Assembly (NCBI GenBank): GCA_905221605.1
Contig: CAJNDS010000210.1
Span: 62,001-126,000 of the forward strand
DNA: 64,000 nt
Source: Symbiodinium natans
Lineage: Eukaryota; Sar; Dinophyceae; Suessiales; Symbiodiniaceae
Direction of reading: 5' to 3'
Within the stretch, counting starts at the first letter, position 1. Every line of letters starts with the position of its first letter. A model generated the notes under the pieces. That model did not search any database. It saw only the letters and a program-made list of their open reading frames with translations, and had not been told where the DNA came from. Of the stretch, positions 45,540 to 56,005 are shown piece after piece. Both the position numbers and the translations under genes were made by a program.

Positions 45540-47000
45540 GTGAGCATGTGCTTCCAAAATCTTCCCAAGTTTCACCCGAACCCCAAACTCCTAAACATCT
45601 TCATTCAAGCCAAGCTCAGAGTGTTCGTCCCGTGGATACATTCTGGGTGTACTCAAACTAAAGCCCGAAAGCCCTCACAAAAAACAGCACCGAAGACGCC
45701 TCAGAAAGCTTCCCCGAAACCAGGCCGACGACAGGCCCCGAAGGGCGCGCTGCGCGAGCCTTGGGACTTCTGACGGGGGCTTCTTTAAGGTTGCAGGGTG
45801 TTTCATTCGGGGTTTAGGCTTAGGGGGTATCCGGATTTTGGGGTTTTAGGGCTTAGGGGTATCAGGGTGTTTTGGTTTTAGGGCTTCGGGGTATCAGGGT
45901 TAGTTTTGGGTCTGTGGGTTCAGGGGGTTAGAGTTTTGAGGTTTTAGGCTTTTTGGGGGCCAAGGATGGCGGAGGAGCTGCCGGCTGGGTTTTTTGTTTC
46001 TGCACAGGAGCGGAGTTCTGCGGTATGCTGCAGAAGTACCATGAGCCCTGCTTGATTCACTGACTGTTTATAGGACCTGAGGACCAGATGAGATGGGGGT
46101 AGATTTCTGCGGTTTGCCAGGCTTCCTGAACATCCACAGCCCCACATCTCTGAACCCGGAACCCACAACCTTCGACCTCTAGACCTATGCGCTCAAGCGC
46201 GAAAGAATCAGCCATTCACGATTTACAGTTTAATCGATATAGGCCTTTCAAACCCAACACCATCAACACCCCAAGCCCAAGCGAAGCCTCCGTATGAAGG
46301 TCTCAGAGTCGCCAAACGGTTGCGCGCTCAGCTAGGGCTTAGGGTCCAGGCTTCCGAGTTGTTAAGGGTATGCCCAAGGGATATATGTTGAGTCTTTCTT
46401 AGAATATGGACATAAGAGCCCAGAACCCTCTTGGGTTGGTTGTCTCAAGCTTTTAGAAAATAGCTGCAATAGTAATCGCAGCTTTTTTAAAAAAGAAAAA
46501 CAGTCATGATGTTGATGGTGTTGGTATCTTACAAAGGTCATACGGTTAATTGTTAAAAAGCAGAATTAACTAGTACTAAACATGATAGGCGCGATATTAG
46601 CAAGCATTGCAAGAATTGCAACATCAGCAACATCAGCAACATTTTTAATAGCAAGAATAGTAAGAATAGCAAGAATAGCAATAGTCATAGCAGTAATAAC
46701 AGAAATATTCGTAGCAATAGAAGTAATGGTAGAAATAGTTGCAATCGCAGTCATAGTAAGAATAGTAGTAGCAAGTGTGATAGTCGTCATAGCACTAGGA
46801 GAAGTACTTGCCGAGTAGTGAGAGTAGCATAAAAAGTAGCATAAGAGCCTAAGGGTAGCGTAAGAGTAGAAGAAGAGTAGTATAAGAGCAGTATCGGAGT
46901 AGTACAAACTAGTACAAATACCTTTCGCTCCCTTCCAGCCCACAGTAGGAGAGGGTGCAGGGCCCCAGCTCCGAACCCACAAAATGCCTAGTCAAGCCTC
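45540..47000. other. no gene assigned; includes AT-rich trinucleotide-like repeat
   Basis: From about 46590 to 46870 the sequence is a degenerate run of AATAGCAAG/AATAGTAAG units, giving ARIARI-like frames on one strand and TITATI-like frames on the other. The rest holds no convincing exon. Confidence 0.5.
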
Positions 47001-47004
47001 TGAA

Positions 47005-47170
47005 CCTTAGGTTTAGGGTTTAGGGTTTAGGGTTGAGGGTTTAGGGTTTAGGGTTTAGGGTTAGGGTTTAGGGTTTAGGGTTTAGGGTTTAGGGTTAGGG
47101 TTTAGGGTTGAGGGTTGAGGGTTTAGGGTTTAGGGTTTAGGGTCTAGGTTTAGGGTTTAGGGTTTAGGGC
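47005..47170. repeat. TTTAGGG array
   Basis: About 23 units with TTGAGGG and TTAGGG variants. Confidence 0.9.
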
Positions 47171-47339
47171 AATCTTGAACTCAGCCTTCCCCGAGTTGAA
47201 CCCTTTCAGCCTTCACCGCCCCGAGCCCGAAGCAGCGCCCAAGCACCCAACAGAAGAGAATCTCGCGTATTTTAGGTTGCTGTACACGATCCTATGTGAG
47301 AGTATACCGTTCTGGCACATTGCATGGCAGGATAGAGAA

Positions 47340-47575
47340 GCACCGTTGTCATCATGGTGATCCCCTTGTTCTTGTTATTCATACTCTCGTTGTTGTTAGC
47401 GCCAGAATCCTCATTCTCAGTCTCACTCTTATTCTTATTCTTGGGCTTATTCTTGTTGTTGTCATGTTTTTTGTTATCGTTCTTGTTATTGTGATTGTGA
47501 TTCATAGCTGCTATCGTCATTGTTCCCGCTATTGTTCTTGGCAGAATTGTTGCTCTTGTTCTTGTTATTCACCTT
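47340..47575. repeat. TTCTTGTTATTG degenerate repeat
   Basis: Irregular ATTCTTGTT/GTTGTTATT units. The NKNKN-rich frame on the minus strand is an artefact. Confidence 0.75.
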
Positions 47576-47589
47576 GTGCCCTCAACGCA

Positions 47590-47730
47590 ACCCCTAAACC
47601 CCTAACCCCTAAACCCCTAAACCCCTAAACCCCTAAACCCCTAAACCCCTAAACCCCTAAACCCCTAAACCCCTAAACCCCTAAACCCCCAAACCCCTAA
47701 ACCCTAAACCCTAAACCCTAAACCCTAAAC
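47590..47730. repeat. CCCCTAAA 8-bp variant array
   Basis: About thirteen 8-bp CCCCTAAA units followed by four CCCTAAA. Confidence 0.95.
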
Positions 47731-47839
47731 CGCTGGGTCATGTGTTCTTGGGAGAATCCCAGGCGCTCCGGTGCGGATCTTGCGCCGGGCCCATGATGAT
47801 CTCCGGGCACTCTGGGGTCACCTGGGGCTCAAGGCACAG

Positions 47840-47927
47840 GGTTTGGGGTTTAGGGTTTAGGGTTTAGGGTTTGGGGTTTGGGGTTTAGGGTTTAGGGTTT
47901 AGGGTTTAGGGTTTAGGGTTTAGGGCC
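47840..47927. repeat. TTTAGGG / TTTGGGG array
   Basis: About twelve units. Confidence 0.9.
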
Positions 47928-48278
47928 TAGCTCAGGGGTGGCTGGGCTTTGATGAAGTGACGACGGGCTTCAGCGCTTTAGGAGTTCGGCTTGGGATTTA
48001 ATGGGGTTTGTAGTACCCCCCTTGGTGATAATCCCTATGAAGGACTGTTAGTATAAGGGGGGGGACATCGCAATCTGTGGGTCTTAGGGTTCTTGCGGCT
48101 TCAGGGTTGGACCCGGTTGTGCTTGTGCGCTTCGTCCTTGGAACTCTCTAGTACACTAAACCCCCGATATTGCAAACAGGAATCGAGTAGCCGAGGCCCC
48201 GAACAAGACAACAACGATCGCAAACGTCTCGATGATGAATCCTCATCAAACCCTGAACCCTAAACCCTGCTCCCCAAG

Positions 48279-48810
48279 GCGGTCAAGATTGAGGGTTCTA
48301 TCGCTGCATCAGAAGTAAAGACCTTTGTCAGGCATCGGGAGCACACTTTGCGGCTGGGGGCTGTAAACGAAACCTCTGCATGAAACCCTAAAAACCCTCA
48401 AGGGGAAGCCCGAAACCCTAAACCCTAAACCCAACCCTGAGCCCTATACTCTAAACCCCTAAACCCTAAACCCTAAACCCTAAACCCTACACCCTAAACC
48501 CTAAACCCTAAACCTTAAACCCTATACCCCCCCGCTTTGGGCGAGGTGGGCCTGGCGGTGCCGTCGGCGGGGGGGATCGACTGGGAGCTCCTTGTGCTGG
48601 ACTGCGGCAAGGCGGGTGCGGTTTCGGATCAAGGCCTCAGCCCTCTAGAAGCCCCGAACCCTCAAACCCTAAACCCTAAACCCTAAACCCGAAACCCCAA
48701 ACCCTAAACCCTAAACCCTGAGCCCGAACTTGAGAACGGAGGCCTCTGTGCTTTCTGCGGCACGGCTCCGCCGTGGGGACCGCATCGTGCGCGTGCAGGA
48801 GGCGAGCTGA
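48279..48810 (+). CDS. exons of an unidentified gene
   Basis: 48279-48331 (AVKIEGSIAASEVKTFV, after CCAAG and before GC); 48546-48611 (VGLAVPSAGGIDWELLVLDC and on, before GC); 48742-48810 (SVLSAARLRRGDRIVRVQEA, then TGA). The LRRGDRIVRV run resembles the GD-x-I strand of PDZ domains, but one strand is not enough to call it. Phases between these exons do not all match, so exons are missing or ends are misplaced. CCCTAAA arrays (48410-48530, 48655-48720) fill the introns. Confidence 0.4.
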
Positions 48811-49039
48811 CAGGGAACCGCGCAGCGCTAAACACCGAAGGGGTTGGGGCCTGAGGATGAGGGTTTAGGGTTTCGGGTGTAGGATTTAGGGTGTAGGGTT
48901 TAGGTTTTAGGGTTTAGGGTTTAGGGTTTAGGATTTTTAGGGTTTAGGGTTTAGGGTTCAGGGTCCTTGAAGCCCAAAACGTGCAGGGTCCGAAACCTTA
49001 AGGCCCCAGCACTAGCACCCCCGGCCCTAACAATTCCAG

Positions 49040-49785
49040 GTGACCGAGCTGCGCGCAATGAGCCTGGGCAGCATGTTCTCAAGAAAGTCACAGTCCCTCC
49101 TCTGGGCTTGCTTAAGATTCAGGGTGCACCCCCCTAAACCCTAAACCCTAGGCTCTAAGCCCTAAACCCTAAACCCCCCCAAATTTGGAACGACTTGGCC
49201 CTGGACCTCCAGGCCCGCACCTTCCACCCCCAGAACCCTGAACCCGAGCTTCCGCAACCCTGAAGTCTGAAACCCCTTAGCCCCCAAACCCCAAACCTTA
49301 AGTTTTTTAGCCTAAGCCCTTAAAGCCCTTAAAGCCCTTAAAGCCCTTAAAGCCCTTAAAGCCCCTAAAGCCCTTGAAGCCCTTAAAGCTCTCGAAGCCC
49401 TTTGAAGCCCTCGAAGCCCTTAACGCGTTGAGGATCGCGCGGCTGGCACTCCTCGACTCCTGTGGGGAGGAGGAGCCGCAGGCAGCACGCAATTGTGCCG
49501 AGTGCCTGTGGCTGCTTTGGGACTCAGATGGCCATGAACCCTGCAAGCCCTAAACCCTAAACCCTAGGAGCCGAATCCCTAAACCCTAAACCCTAGACCC
49601 TAAACCCTAAACCCTAAATCCTAAACCCCAAACCCTATGCCCTAAACCCTCAATTCCCCCCCCCCCCCCCCTTCCCAAGTTCCCTAAACTTCTGAAGCGC
49701 CTTTTGGAGGTGGTGGAGCTCGGGGTGGAGCTCCGTACGCTCGCGGAGGCAGGGGCCATGGCTGCGCCTTTATGTGCAGGGCCCA
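49040..49785 (+). other. exon-like fragments, unidentified
   Basis: Near 49040-49085: VTELRAMSLGSMFSRK. Near 49190-49230: NDLALDLQ. Near 49420-49540: LNALRIARLALLDSCGEEEP and on, ending LWLLWDSDG, helical in character. Near 49680-49755: FPKLLKRLLEVVELGVELRT. Alpha-helical composition suggests one helical-repeat protein, but I cannot assign a family. Confidence 0.35.
49310..49420. repeat. CCCTTAAAG 9-bp variant array
   Basis: About ten units of CCCTTAAAG or a close variant, running into the coding-like LNALRIARL segment. The repeat itself reads EALKALKAL in the same frame. Confidence 0.85.
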
Positions 49786-49963
49786 CTTGGAGGTTCTAGG
49801 GTTTAGGGTTTAGGGTTTAGGGTTCAGGGTTCAGCAGTTCTGAGCGTGAATAGTCTAGTCCAGCCATTCTCTCGACCAACACCCACGCCCAAAGAATCCC
49901 ACCACATCCGAACACGTAATTTCATAGAGGGTCATTCGGGAACGGGGGCATCTGGGAGTCCAA

Positions 49964-50048
49964 TTTGGTGGCCCCGAAACCAAAAACAGCTGCAAGTTAA
50001 AAACAAGTTATTAAACTTGCAGCTGTTTTTGGTTTCGGGGCCACCAAA
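49964..50048. repeat. perfect 35-bp hairpin
   Basis: Arms 49964-49998 and 50014-50048 are exact reverse complements (core GGCCCCGAAACCAAAAACAG) around a 15-base AT-rich loop. It lies just upstream of a poly-G run and the 20-bp tandem repeat. Confidence 0.9.
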
Positions 50049-50049
50049 A

Positions 50050-50117
50050 AATATTTTGGGGGGGCACCGGGGGGGGGCACCAAGGGGGGCACCGGGGGGG
50101 GGGGGGGGGGGGGGGGG
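50050..50117. repeat. poly-G rich tract
   Basis: GGGGCACC units ending in an uninterrupted run of nearly 30 G. Confidence 0.85.
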
Positions 50118-50455
50118 CCCATTGCCCACGAAAAATGACCATTGCCCACGAAAAATGACCATTGCCCACGAAAAATGACCATTACCCACGAAGAAATGAC
50201 CATTGCCCACGAAAAATGACCATTGCCCACGAAGAATGACCATTCCTCACGAAGAATGACGATTGCCCACGAAATATGACCATTGCCCACGAAGAATGAC
50301 CATTGCCCACGAAAATGACCATTGCCCACGAAAAATGACCATTGCCCACGAAGAATGACCATTGCCCACGAAAAATGTCCATTGCCCACGAAAAATGACC
50401 ATTGCTCACGAAAAATGACCATTGCCCACGAAAAATGACCATTGCCCACGAAGAC
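50118..50455. repeat. 19-20 bp tandem repeat (GACCATTGCCCACGAAAAAT)
   Basis: About seventeen copies with single-base changes (GAAGAAT, GAAATAT, ATTACCC). No spacers. The FRGQWSFFVGN frames on the minus strand are repeat translations. Confidence 0.9.
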
Positions 50456-50492
50456 TATAGGGTTTAAATACCAATATGAAAAGAGTGTTTAG

Positions 50493-50575
50493 GGTTTAGG
50501 GTACTTGGTAACCGGTCTTGTATGTGGGTTGCAAATACACTTATAATGAGTTACCAGGTACCCTGAACCTCCAAG
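50493..50575. mobile_element. short inverted-repeat element, family B
   Basis: Starts TTTAGGGTACTTGGTAACC and ends GGTTACC-like GTTACCAGGTACCCTGAACC then TCCAAG. Inverted ends about 20 bp. Confidence 0.6.
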
Positions 50576-50819
50576 CAGGCTTTTTGTTGGCGCAGGGCTT
50601 GGACGTTTTTTGAGGGCCTGCAGGGTTGAGGTTGTTTTTGTTGAGAGTTGCGAGGAGTTCGCTGCTGAAGCCATCTCGAGGGTAAAGTTCGGTTCAGAAA
50701 TGGCCATGTTAGGGGCACTCTTCTTGTGATCAAAACCCCCAGCCCGAAAACCCTAAGCCCCAAACCCCCAAACCTTAAACCCTAAGCCCCAGACTCCCCA
50801 AACCCAAGAGTTTCTGAAC

Positions 50820-50985
50820 TAACCCTAAACCCTAAACCCTAAACCCTAAACCCTAAACCCTAAACCCTAAACCCTAAACCCTAAACCCTAAACCCTAAAC
50901 CCGAAACCCGAAACCCTAAACCCTCAACCCTAGACCCTGAACCTAAAACCCTAAACCCCAAATCCCAAACCCGAAACCTCGATTT
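50820..50985. repeat. CCCTAAA array
   Basis: About 22 units with CCCGAAA variants. Confidence 0.95.
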
Positions 50986-51074
50986 CCCTCCTTTGGAGGC
51001 AGCCTCTGGGGCGGAGGTGGCCACGCCCCTGCGGTGCCAGGCACTGCTCGGGTTTTCGGGTCTCCTTCCCTTCT

Positions 51075-51178
51075 TAGGGTTTAGGGTTTAGGGTTTAGGG
51101 TTTAGAGTTTAGGGTTTAGGGTTTAGGGTTTAGGGTTTAGGGTTTAGGGTTTAGGGTTTAAGGTTTAAGGTTTAGGGT
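51075..51178. repeat. TTTAGGG array
   Basis: About fifteen units, directly abutting the left end of a family B element. Confidence 0.95.
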
Positions 51179-51290
51179 ACTTATGAACCTCATTTGAACT
51201 CTACTTAGAAGCGGCTTAGAGGACTTGGGGGACTTAGGGGCCTTATAAGTACAGTTCTAGTTGGGGTTCTAAGTACCCTGAACCTCCAAG
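51171..51290. mobile_element. short inverted-repeat element, family B
   Basis: Starts TTTAGGGTACTTATGAACCT and ends TTCTAAGTACCCTGAACCTC then CAAG. Confidence 0.6.
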
Positions 51291-51329
51291 TTCCGAGGCT
51301 TTGTTCAGGATTTAGGGGGCTTTTGGCGG

Positions 51330-51790
51330 TTTCGGGTTTGGGGGTTTGGGGGTTTGGGGGTTTGGGGGGGGGTTTGGGGGGGTTGGGGGGTTTGGGGGGG
51401 GGTTTGTTGGGGGGGTTTGTTTGGGGGGGTTTGTTTGGGGGGGGGTTTGTTTGGGGGGTTTGTTTGGGGGGTTGTTTGGGGGGGTTTGTTTGGGGGGGTT
51501 TGTTGGGGGGGTTTGTTTGGGGGGGTTTGTTTGGGGGGGTTTGTTGGGGGGTTTGTTTGGGGGGGTTTGTTTGGGGGGGTTTGTTTGGGGGGGTTTGTTT
51601 GGGGGGGTTTGTTTGGGGGGGTTTGTTTGGGGGGGTTTGTTTGGGGGGGTTTGTTTGGGGGGGTTTGTTTGGGGGGGTTTGTTTGGGGGGGTTTGGTTGG
51701 GGGGGTTTGGTTGGGGGGGTTTGGTTGGGGGGGTTTGGTTGGGGGGGTTTGGTTGGGGGGGTTTGGTTGGGGGGGTTTGGTTTGGTTGGC
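51330..51790. repeat. TTTGTTTGGGGGGG and TTTGGTTGGGGGGG arrays
   Basis: About thirty 14-bp units in two blocks, TTTGTTTGGGGGGG then TTTGGTTGGGGGGG. The regular G-runs should form G-quadruplexes. GGLFGGVCLGG or PPNQT frames are artefacts. Confidence 0.95.
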
Positions 51791-53900
51791 AGCAAAATGT
51801 AGCCAGGAACAGCTGAGAACGCGCAATGGCCTACCAGTTACAATCGCCATATTGTTTGATTCACTGCAATGGCAAACCGACAGTGAAGATTCCCGCTTGA
51901 TTCACACTGCGAGTGGCATTTCTTTTGACCTTCTACACGGAAGTGATGGGTGGTTTGAAAGGATCCTGGCAGACGCTGTCGCGAACGCCTTGGTGCGCAG
52001 TGAGCATGAACGACAAGACTTTGAAGGTGACCAAAAACATGCAGAACTTGATCTTGAAGCAACACAGATGCTTCTCAAATCTACGTTAGCGTCGGACAAC
52101 TCCAAAGGGATCATGGCGTCGTACTTCGCTTTCAAACGAGACTTCTCTTATTACCATAAACAGATGGTTCGCGCTTTGCTTTCTGGTGGCCTATATCTGG
52201 CTCCCAGACTGTTCAAGGCTGGTTTTATCCAATCCAACAATTGCCCTTTTTGTGAGTCACAAGAGTCTTTTGAGCACGTTGTCTATTGTTGTGACGCGCA
52301 TAACGATGAGCGCAGGTTGATTGACGGTTTCCTTGAAAGTCAAAATCGCACGTCGTTGTTTACTGGAGTGGCCTTCAAAGGTCCAGCTCGGTCCGAGCTT
52401 GAGGCGTCCCGAAAGGGTAAAGTTATAAGGCCGCATTTCTCTAGTAAGTGTTCTTGCGAAAGAGTCTTCACAGACGGTGCTTGTTCGGTAGGAGTCTTGA
52501 ACTCGGCCGGCAGTGGTATATTTGCAACAGGCAAATTGAATCTTTCCGTTCCCCTTATCGGACATGACCACTCAGCACCTCGCGCAGAACTTTGGGCAGT
52601 CATACATGCCGTAGAAGCTACTGTTGGCGATGTTGAGGTTGCTTCTGACTGTTTGTACGTCATCAATACGGCTACGTACTTGCTTCGGCATGGCCGTGAG
52701 GGACTGCGACACCTAGACAACTTTGATCTCTGGTCAATTTTTTGTGATGTTTGTGAGTCGCACCAAGGAAACATTTCCTTCCGCAAGGTCAAAGGCCATG
52801 CTAAATGGAGGGATGTTGAACATGATGCGTTCTTGCAGCTTTGCAAAGAGGGCAATGACAATGCTGATAAGCTCGCGTGCAATGCGGCCCGCTGTGTGCT
52901 CCATCAACAAGCCATTGCAGAGCACAACCTCATCAGTGGCACTGCCATGTCCGTTCAACTATATTGGGTTCTTGTTCTTTGTAAGCGCAATGCTTTTAGT
53001 GACTTCCAAGACCCCGATTGGGTGTCCAGTGCTATTGACAAGGAGTTGCCTGCAGGCATCGTCAAACGTTGTTCTTGTAGCTGCCAGCCGTCATTTCGAA
53101 TCCGAGGCAAGACTCGTGTCTGCCAAGGATGTAAATCGAGTAGTGTGACGTATGGCGCTGAAGAGAATGCGTTTTATGAATGCATCTCCAAGAATGTCCA
53201 GGTCCCTGATGCTCTTCGAGCTATAGTTGCTACGCGGTATGCGTCATACCATTCCAAATTGTCTCAGCAATGGCATTTTTCCTGTGTTTCTCTTCGCTCG
53301 TACTCTACCGTAACCAAGGGACCCGGCAAAATCTCTCTCTCTGCAGCGCAAGCGCTTGTAGAGTATTTCAGTGAGCCTGTTTGGTACAGCACTAGTATAA
53401 GACAGGAAGCTGTCACCTGGGTGGAACTTACCATTGATTTCATTTCTAAATATGGCTGCATAGGAGGTTTTCTCGACGAAGGCAATTGTATGAGCAAGCT
53501 CTCTGCCGCTTTCCGTAGCGCAGTGCTCAAGTTGTTCAAAGAAAACCGTATTCCTGTGCAACGTTTCCAGAAACTGAAAAGACTTCTGGCTTTTTCAACT
53601 GCGAAAGTTGCTGGAGTCGGACTAGTCAAGAAGTGGCACGATGTCGACTTTCTCATTGCCACCTTATTCAACCTTCCTCACTGCCTACTTCAGCTGAAAT
53701 GTAGTCCGAAACCAGCCAGAAGCAATGCTTACATGACGCTGTGGGAACCCATATTTCCGTTCAGAAACCCCCGGGTAAGTGATGCATGATTCGCCACCGA
53801 AGAACTTAATTAACTGACCTCGAGCTTTGAAAAGCTTTGCTCGTTGCTACTCGCAACATTGTTCTCGAAAGCCCCGTGGGGCTGAGAGTGACTTGGCTAA
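51791..53900 (+). mobile_element. 5'-truncated LINE-type retrotransposon fragment
   Basis: About 2.1 kb of AT-richer unique sequence inserted in a G-rich array: TTTGGTTGGGG units stand on both sides. The reverse transcriptase region is absent, as expected for 5' truncation. A short non-coding tail of about 110 bp follows the stop at 53789. GGTTGG at both junctions may be a target duplication, but the flanking repeat makes this ambiguous. No poly-A tail seen. Confidence 0.7.
51795..53789 (+). CDS. LINE ORF2 C-terminal part: zinc knuckle and RNase H
   Basis: The open frame continues upstream into the G-rich repeat, so the true start is lost. Genuine sequence begins around LRTRNGLPVTIAILFDS. 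A zinc-binding motif near 52240-52300 (CPFCESQESFEHVVYCC) resembles the region between RT and RNase H in plant and protist LINEs. A type I RNase H domain follows, about 52460-52890, with its acidic residues intact: D in FTDGACS, E in RAELWAV, D in ASDCLYV, D in GNDNADKLA. About 300 further residues include a cysteine cluster near 53070-53130 (CSCSCQ and CQGC). With no RT it is non-functional alone, yet the frame has no stop over 660 codons, so it is young or retained. Confidence 0.75.
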   Translation, partial: KCSQEQLRTRNGLPVTIAILFDSLQWQTDSEDSRLIHTASGISFDLLHGSDGWFERILADAVANALVRSEHERQDFEGDQKHAELDLEATQMLLKSTLASDNSKGIMASYFAFKRDFSYYHKQMVRALLSGGLYLAPRLFKAGFIQSNNCPFCESQESFEHVVYCCDAHNDERRLIDGFLESQNRTSLFTGVAFKGPARSELEASRKGKVIRPHFSSKCSCERVFTDGACSVGVLNSAGSGIFATGKLNLSVPLIGHDHSAPRAELWAVIHAVEATVGDVEVASDCLYVINTATYLLRHGREGLRHLDNFDLWSIFCDVCESHQGNISFRKVKGHAKWRDVEHDAFLQLCKEGNDNADKLACNAARCVLHQQAIAEHNLISGTAMSVQLYWVLVLCKRNAFSDFQDPDWVSSAIDKELPAGIVKRCSCSCQPSFRIRGKTRVCQGCKSSSVTYGAEENAFYECISKNVQVPDALRAIVATRYASYHSKLSQQWHFSCVSLRSYSTVTKGPGKISLSAAQALVEYFSEPVWYSTSIRQEAVTWVELTIDFISKYGCIGGFLDEGNCMSKLSAAFRSAVLKLFKENRIPVQRFQKLKRLLAFSTAKVAGVGLVKKWHDVDFLIATLFNLPHCLLQLKCSPKPARSNAYMTLWEPIFPFRNPRVSDA

Positions 53901-53903
53901 AAG

Positions 53904-54790
53904 GTTGGGGGGGTTTGGTTGGGGGGTGGTTTGGTTGGGGGGTTGGGTTTGGTTGGGGGGTTGGTTGGTTGGGGGTGGTTGGTTGGGGGGTGGTGGTTGG
54001 GGGGTGGGGGGGGGGGGGGGGGGGGGGGTTGGGGGGGGGGGTTTTGGGGGGGGGGGTTTGGGGGGGGGGGTTGGTGGGGGGGTTGGTGGGTGGTGGGGGG
54101 GGTTGGTGGGGGGGTTTGGTGGGGGGGGTTGGGTGGGGGGGTTGGTGGGGGGGGTTTGGTGGGGGGGGGTTTCGGGGGGGTTTTCGGGGTTAGGGGGGGG
54201 GTTCGGGGGGGGGGGTTTCGGGGGGGTTTCGGGGGGGGGGGGGTTTCGGGGGGGTTCGGGGGGGGTTTCGGGGGGGTTTAGGGGTGGGTTCGGGGTGGTT
54301 TGGGGTGGTTTCGGGTGGTTTCGGGGTGGTTTCGGGGTGGTTTCGGGGGTGGGGGTGGTTTCGGGGGGTGGTTTCGGGGTGGTTTCGGGGTGGTTCGGGG
54401 TGGTTTCGGGGTGGTTTCGGGGTGGTTTCGGGGTGGTTTCGGGGGGGTTTCGGGGGGGTTTCGGGGGGGTTCGGGGGGTAGGGGGGGTTCGGGGGGGTTT
54501 CGGGGGGGTTTCGGGGGGGTTCGGGGGGGGTTTCGGGGGGGGGGGTTTCGGGGGGGTTTCGGGGGGGGGGGTTTCGGGGGGGGGGGGTTCGGGGGGGTTT
54601 CGGGGGGGGTTCGGGGGGGTTTAGGGGGTTTCGGGGGGTTTTCGGGGGGGTTTCGGGGGGGTTTCGGGGGGGGGGGGTTTCGGGGGGTTTCGGGGGGGGG
54701 GGGGGGTTTTGGGGGGGGGGGGTTTCGGGGGGGGGGGGTTTCGGGGGTTTCGGGGGGTTTCGGGGTTTCGGGGTTTCGGGGTTGTTAGGG
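53904..54790. repeat. G-rich arrays (TTTGGTTGGGGGG, then TTTCGGGGTGG and TTTCGGGGGGG)
   Basis: Nearly 900 bp with almost no C outside TTTCGGG. It starts as GGTTTGGTTGGGG units, becomes GGTGGGGG, then TTTCGGGGTGG and TTTCGGGGGGG. Strong G-quadruplex potential on the plus strand. The glycine-rich frames are artefacts. Confidence 0.95.
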
Positions 54791-55135
54791 GTTCAGGGTT
54801 TAGGGTTTATGTTTTCGGGGTTTATGGGTTTAGGGTTCAGGGGAGATGCGTTGTGGTGCATGGCTTGGCGCACATGGTTCTACTTCAGGATCTAGGTTTT
54901 CAGGCCTTCAGGATAAGCCCGAAGCCCTAAACGCTAAACTTGCCCTAAACCGTGTCAGCCCCAAAGTGTGGCCCTCTTTCGGTGTGTGACCCCCATGCCC
55001 TCACACTTTCACCTCGTGGCCTCTGAATGCAGGGCCTTGACTTGTCCGAGTGGGAGGACGGCACCAGTCAGTAGATGCATGTGCCCGTGTATGCGCTGTT
55101 GCAGCCCGCGCCTGACAAAGTGGCATTTCTGCTAG

Positions 55136-55970
55136 GAGGACGACCTGCCCTCGCTGCCGCGCCCTGGCCGAGAGGCTCTTGTGATTCGTGCTCCAGATTC
55201 CCCGGAGGCAGCATGCGGTGCACTGGGGTATGTAGGGCGCTTCCCTAACAACTAAAGATCCCTGCACAGGACCGCAGGAGGCTCGTCTTCAAACTCTCTG
55301 TAGCAATCGCATGCCCGCCCACTCCCCTGAACATCTCTTAGCCCCTACCTGAACCCAAGACCCAAAATCTCCGAACCTCTACACCCAAAAGCCTTCTCCC
55401 CGAAACTCTACACACTAAACTCTCGTTCAACCAAAAACCCTCAACCCCTAAACTCAAGGCCCCTTAAGCAAGCCCGCCAAGCCCTTCACCCAAGGAGCTA
55501 CTCGGAGAACAGCCGAAGCCTGGATATCTTGGCCGGGGTGCGCCCGCTCAACTTCGAAAGCAAAACCCCCCCCCCCCTAGGGTTTAGGGTTTGGGGTTTA
55601 GGGATTTGGATGCCCCCCCGCCAGGCCGGTGAGAGCCGCGAGCGCTCCATGATGATCCGGCTAAGGAGGCCCGGCCGCCAGCTGTGGATGTTTCTTGGGG
55701 CAAGCCCATCGAAAACCCATCGATAAGGGCACGTCTATGTTCCTGCGACCAGCCTCCCTGCAAGCATCACCGGATCACTCATCAGTTGCGCAGAACTGTT
55801 CAGCTGCAGAGCCTGCTGCGCAGCTGTGGCTTGACTTTATGAAAGGGCTACAAGGCATCACATCCTCAGATCCCCTTGTGTTCAGGGTGGTCCGTGGCCT
55901 TCGCGAAGCAGAGATCCAGGTCCTGCTGGAGAAGATGGTGCTACAAGGAGAGTGGGGGCCTCGCGCGTAG
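55136..55970 (+). CDS. 3' exons of an unidentified gene
   Basis: Exons: 55136-55207 (DDLPSLPRPGREALVIRAPD and on, before GC); 55270-55299 (DRRRLVFKLS, before GT); about 55495-55567 (YSENSRSLDILAGVRPLNFE, phase uncertain); 55625-55699 (RERSMMIRLRRPGRQLWMFL, before GC); 55728-55970 (includes LWLDFMKGLQGITSSDPLVF and EIQVLLEKMVLQGEWG, TAG). The first two and last two join in phase 0. A further segment at 55033-55066 (LDLSEWEDGT) may belong. I do not recognise the family. Confidence 0.55.
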
Positions 55971-56005
55971 CCCGGGAGAGTAAGATGGGACCCGAGCCAA
56001 GACCA

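Noticed and set aside
46566-46982. Hydrophobic 138-codon frame resembling a membrane protein
   Set aside because: Made of the AATAGCAAG-type degenerate repeat (TITAT and AILAI runs).
50118-50455. CRISPR-like array
   Set aside because: Units are contiguous at 19-20 bp without spacers, in a eukaryotic genome; an ordinary minisatellite.
51205-51816. Frames rich in GGLFGGVCLGG or PPNQTPP
   Set aside because: Products of the 14-bp TTTGTTTGGGGGGG array on both strands; no unique sequence.
53827-54788. Glycine-rich frame of 265 codons and neighbours
   Set aside because: Translation of the G-rich arrays; not protein-like outside glycine, valine and phenylalanine.
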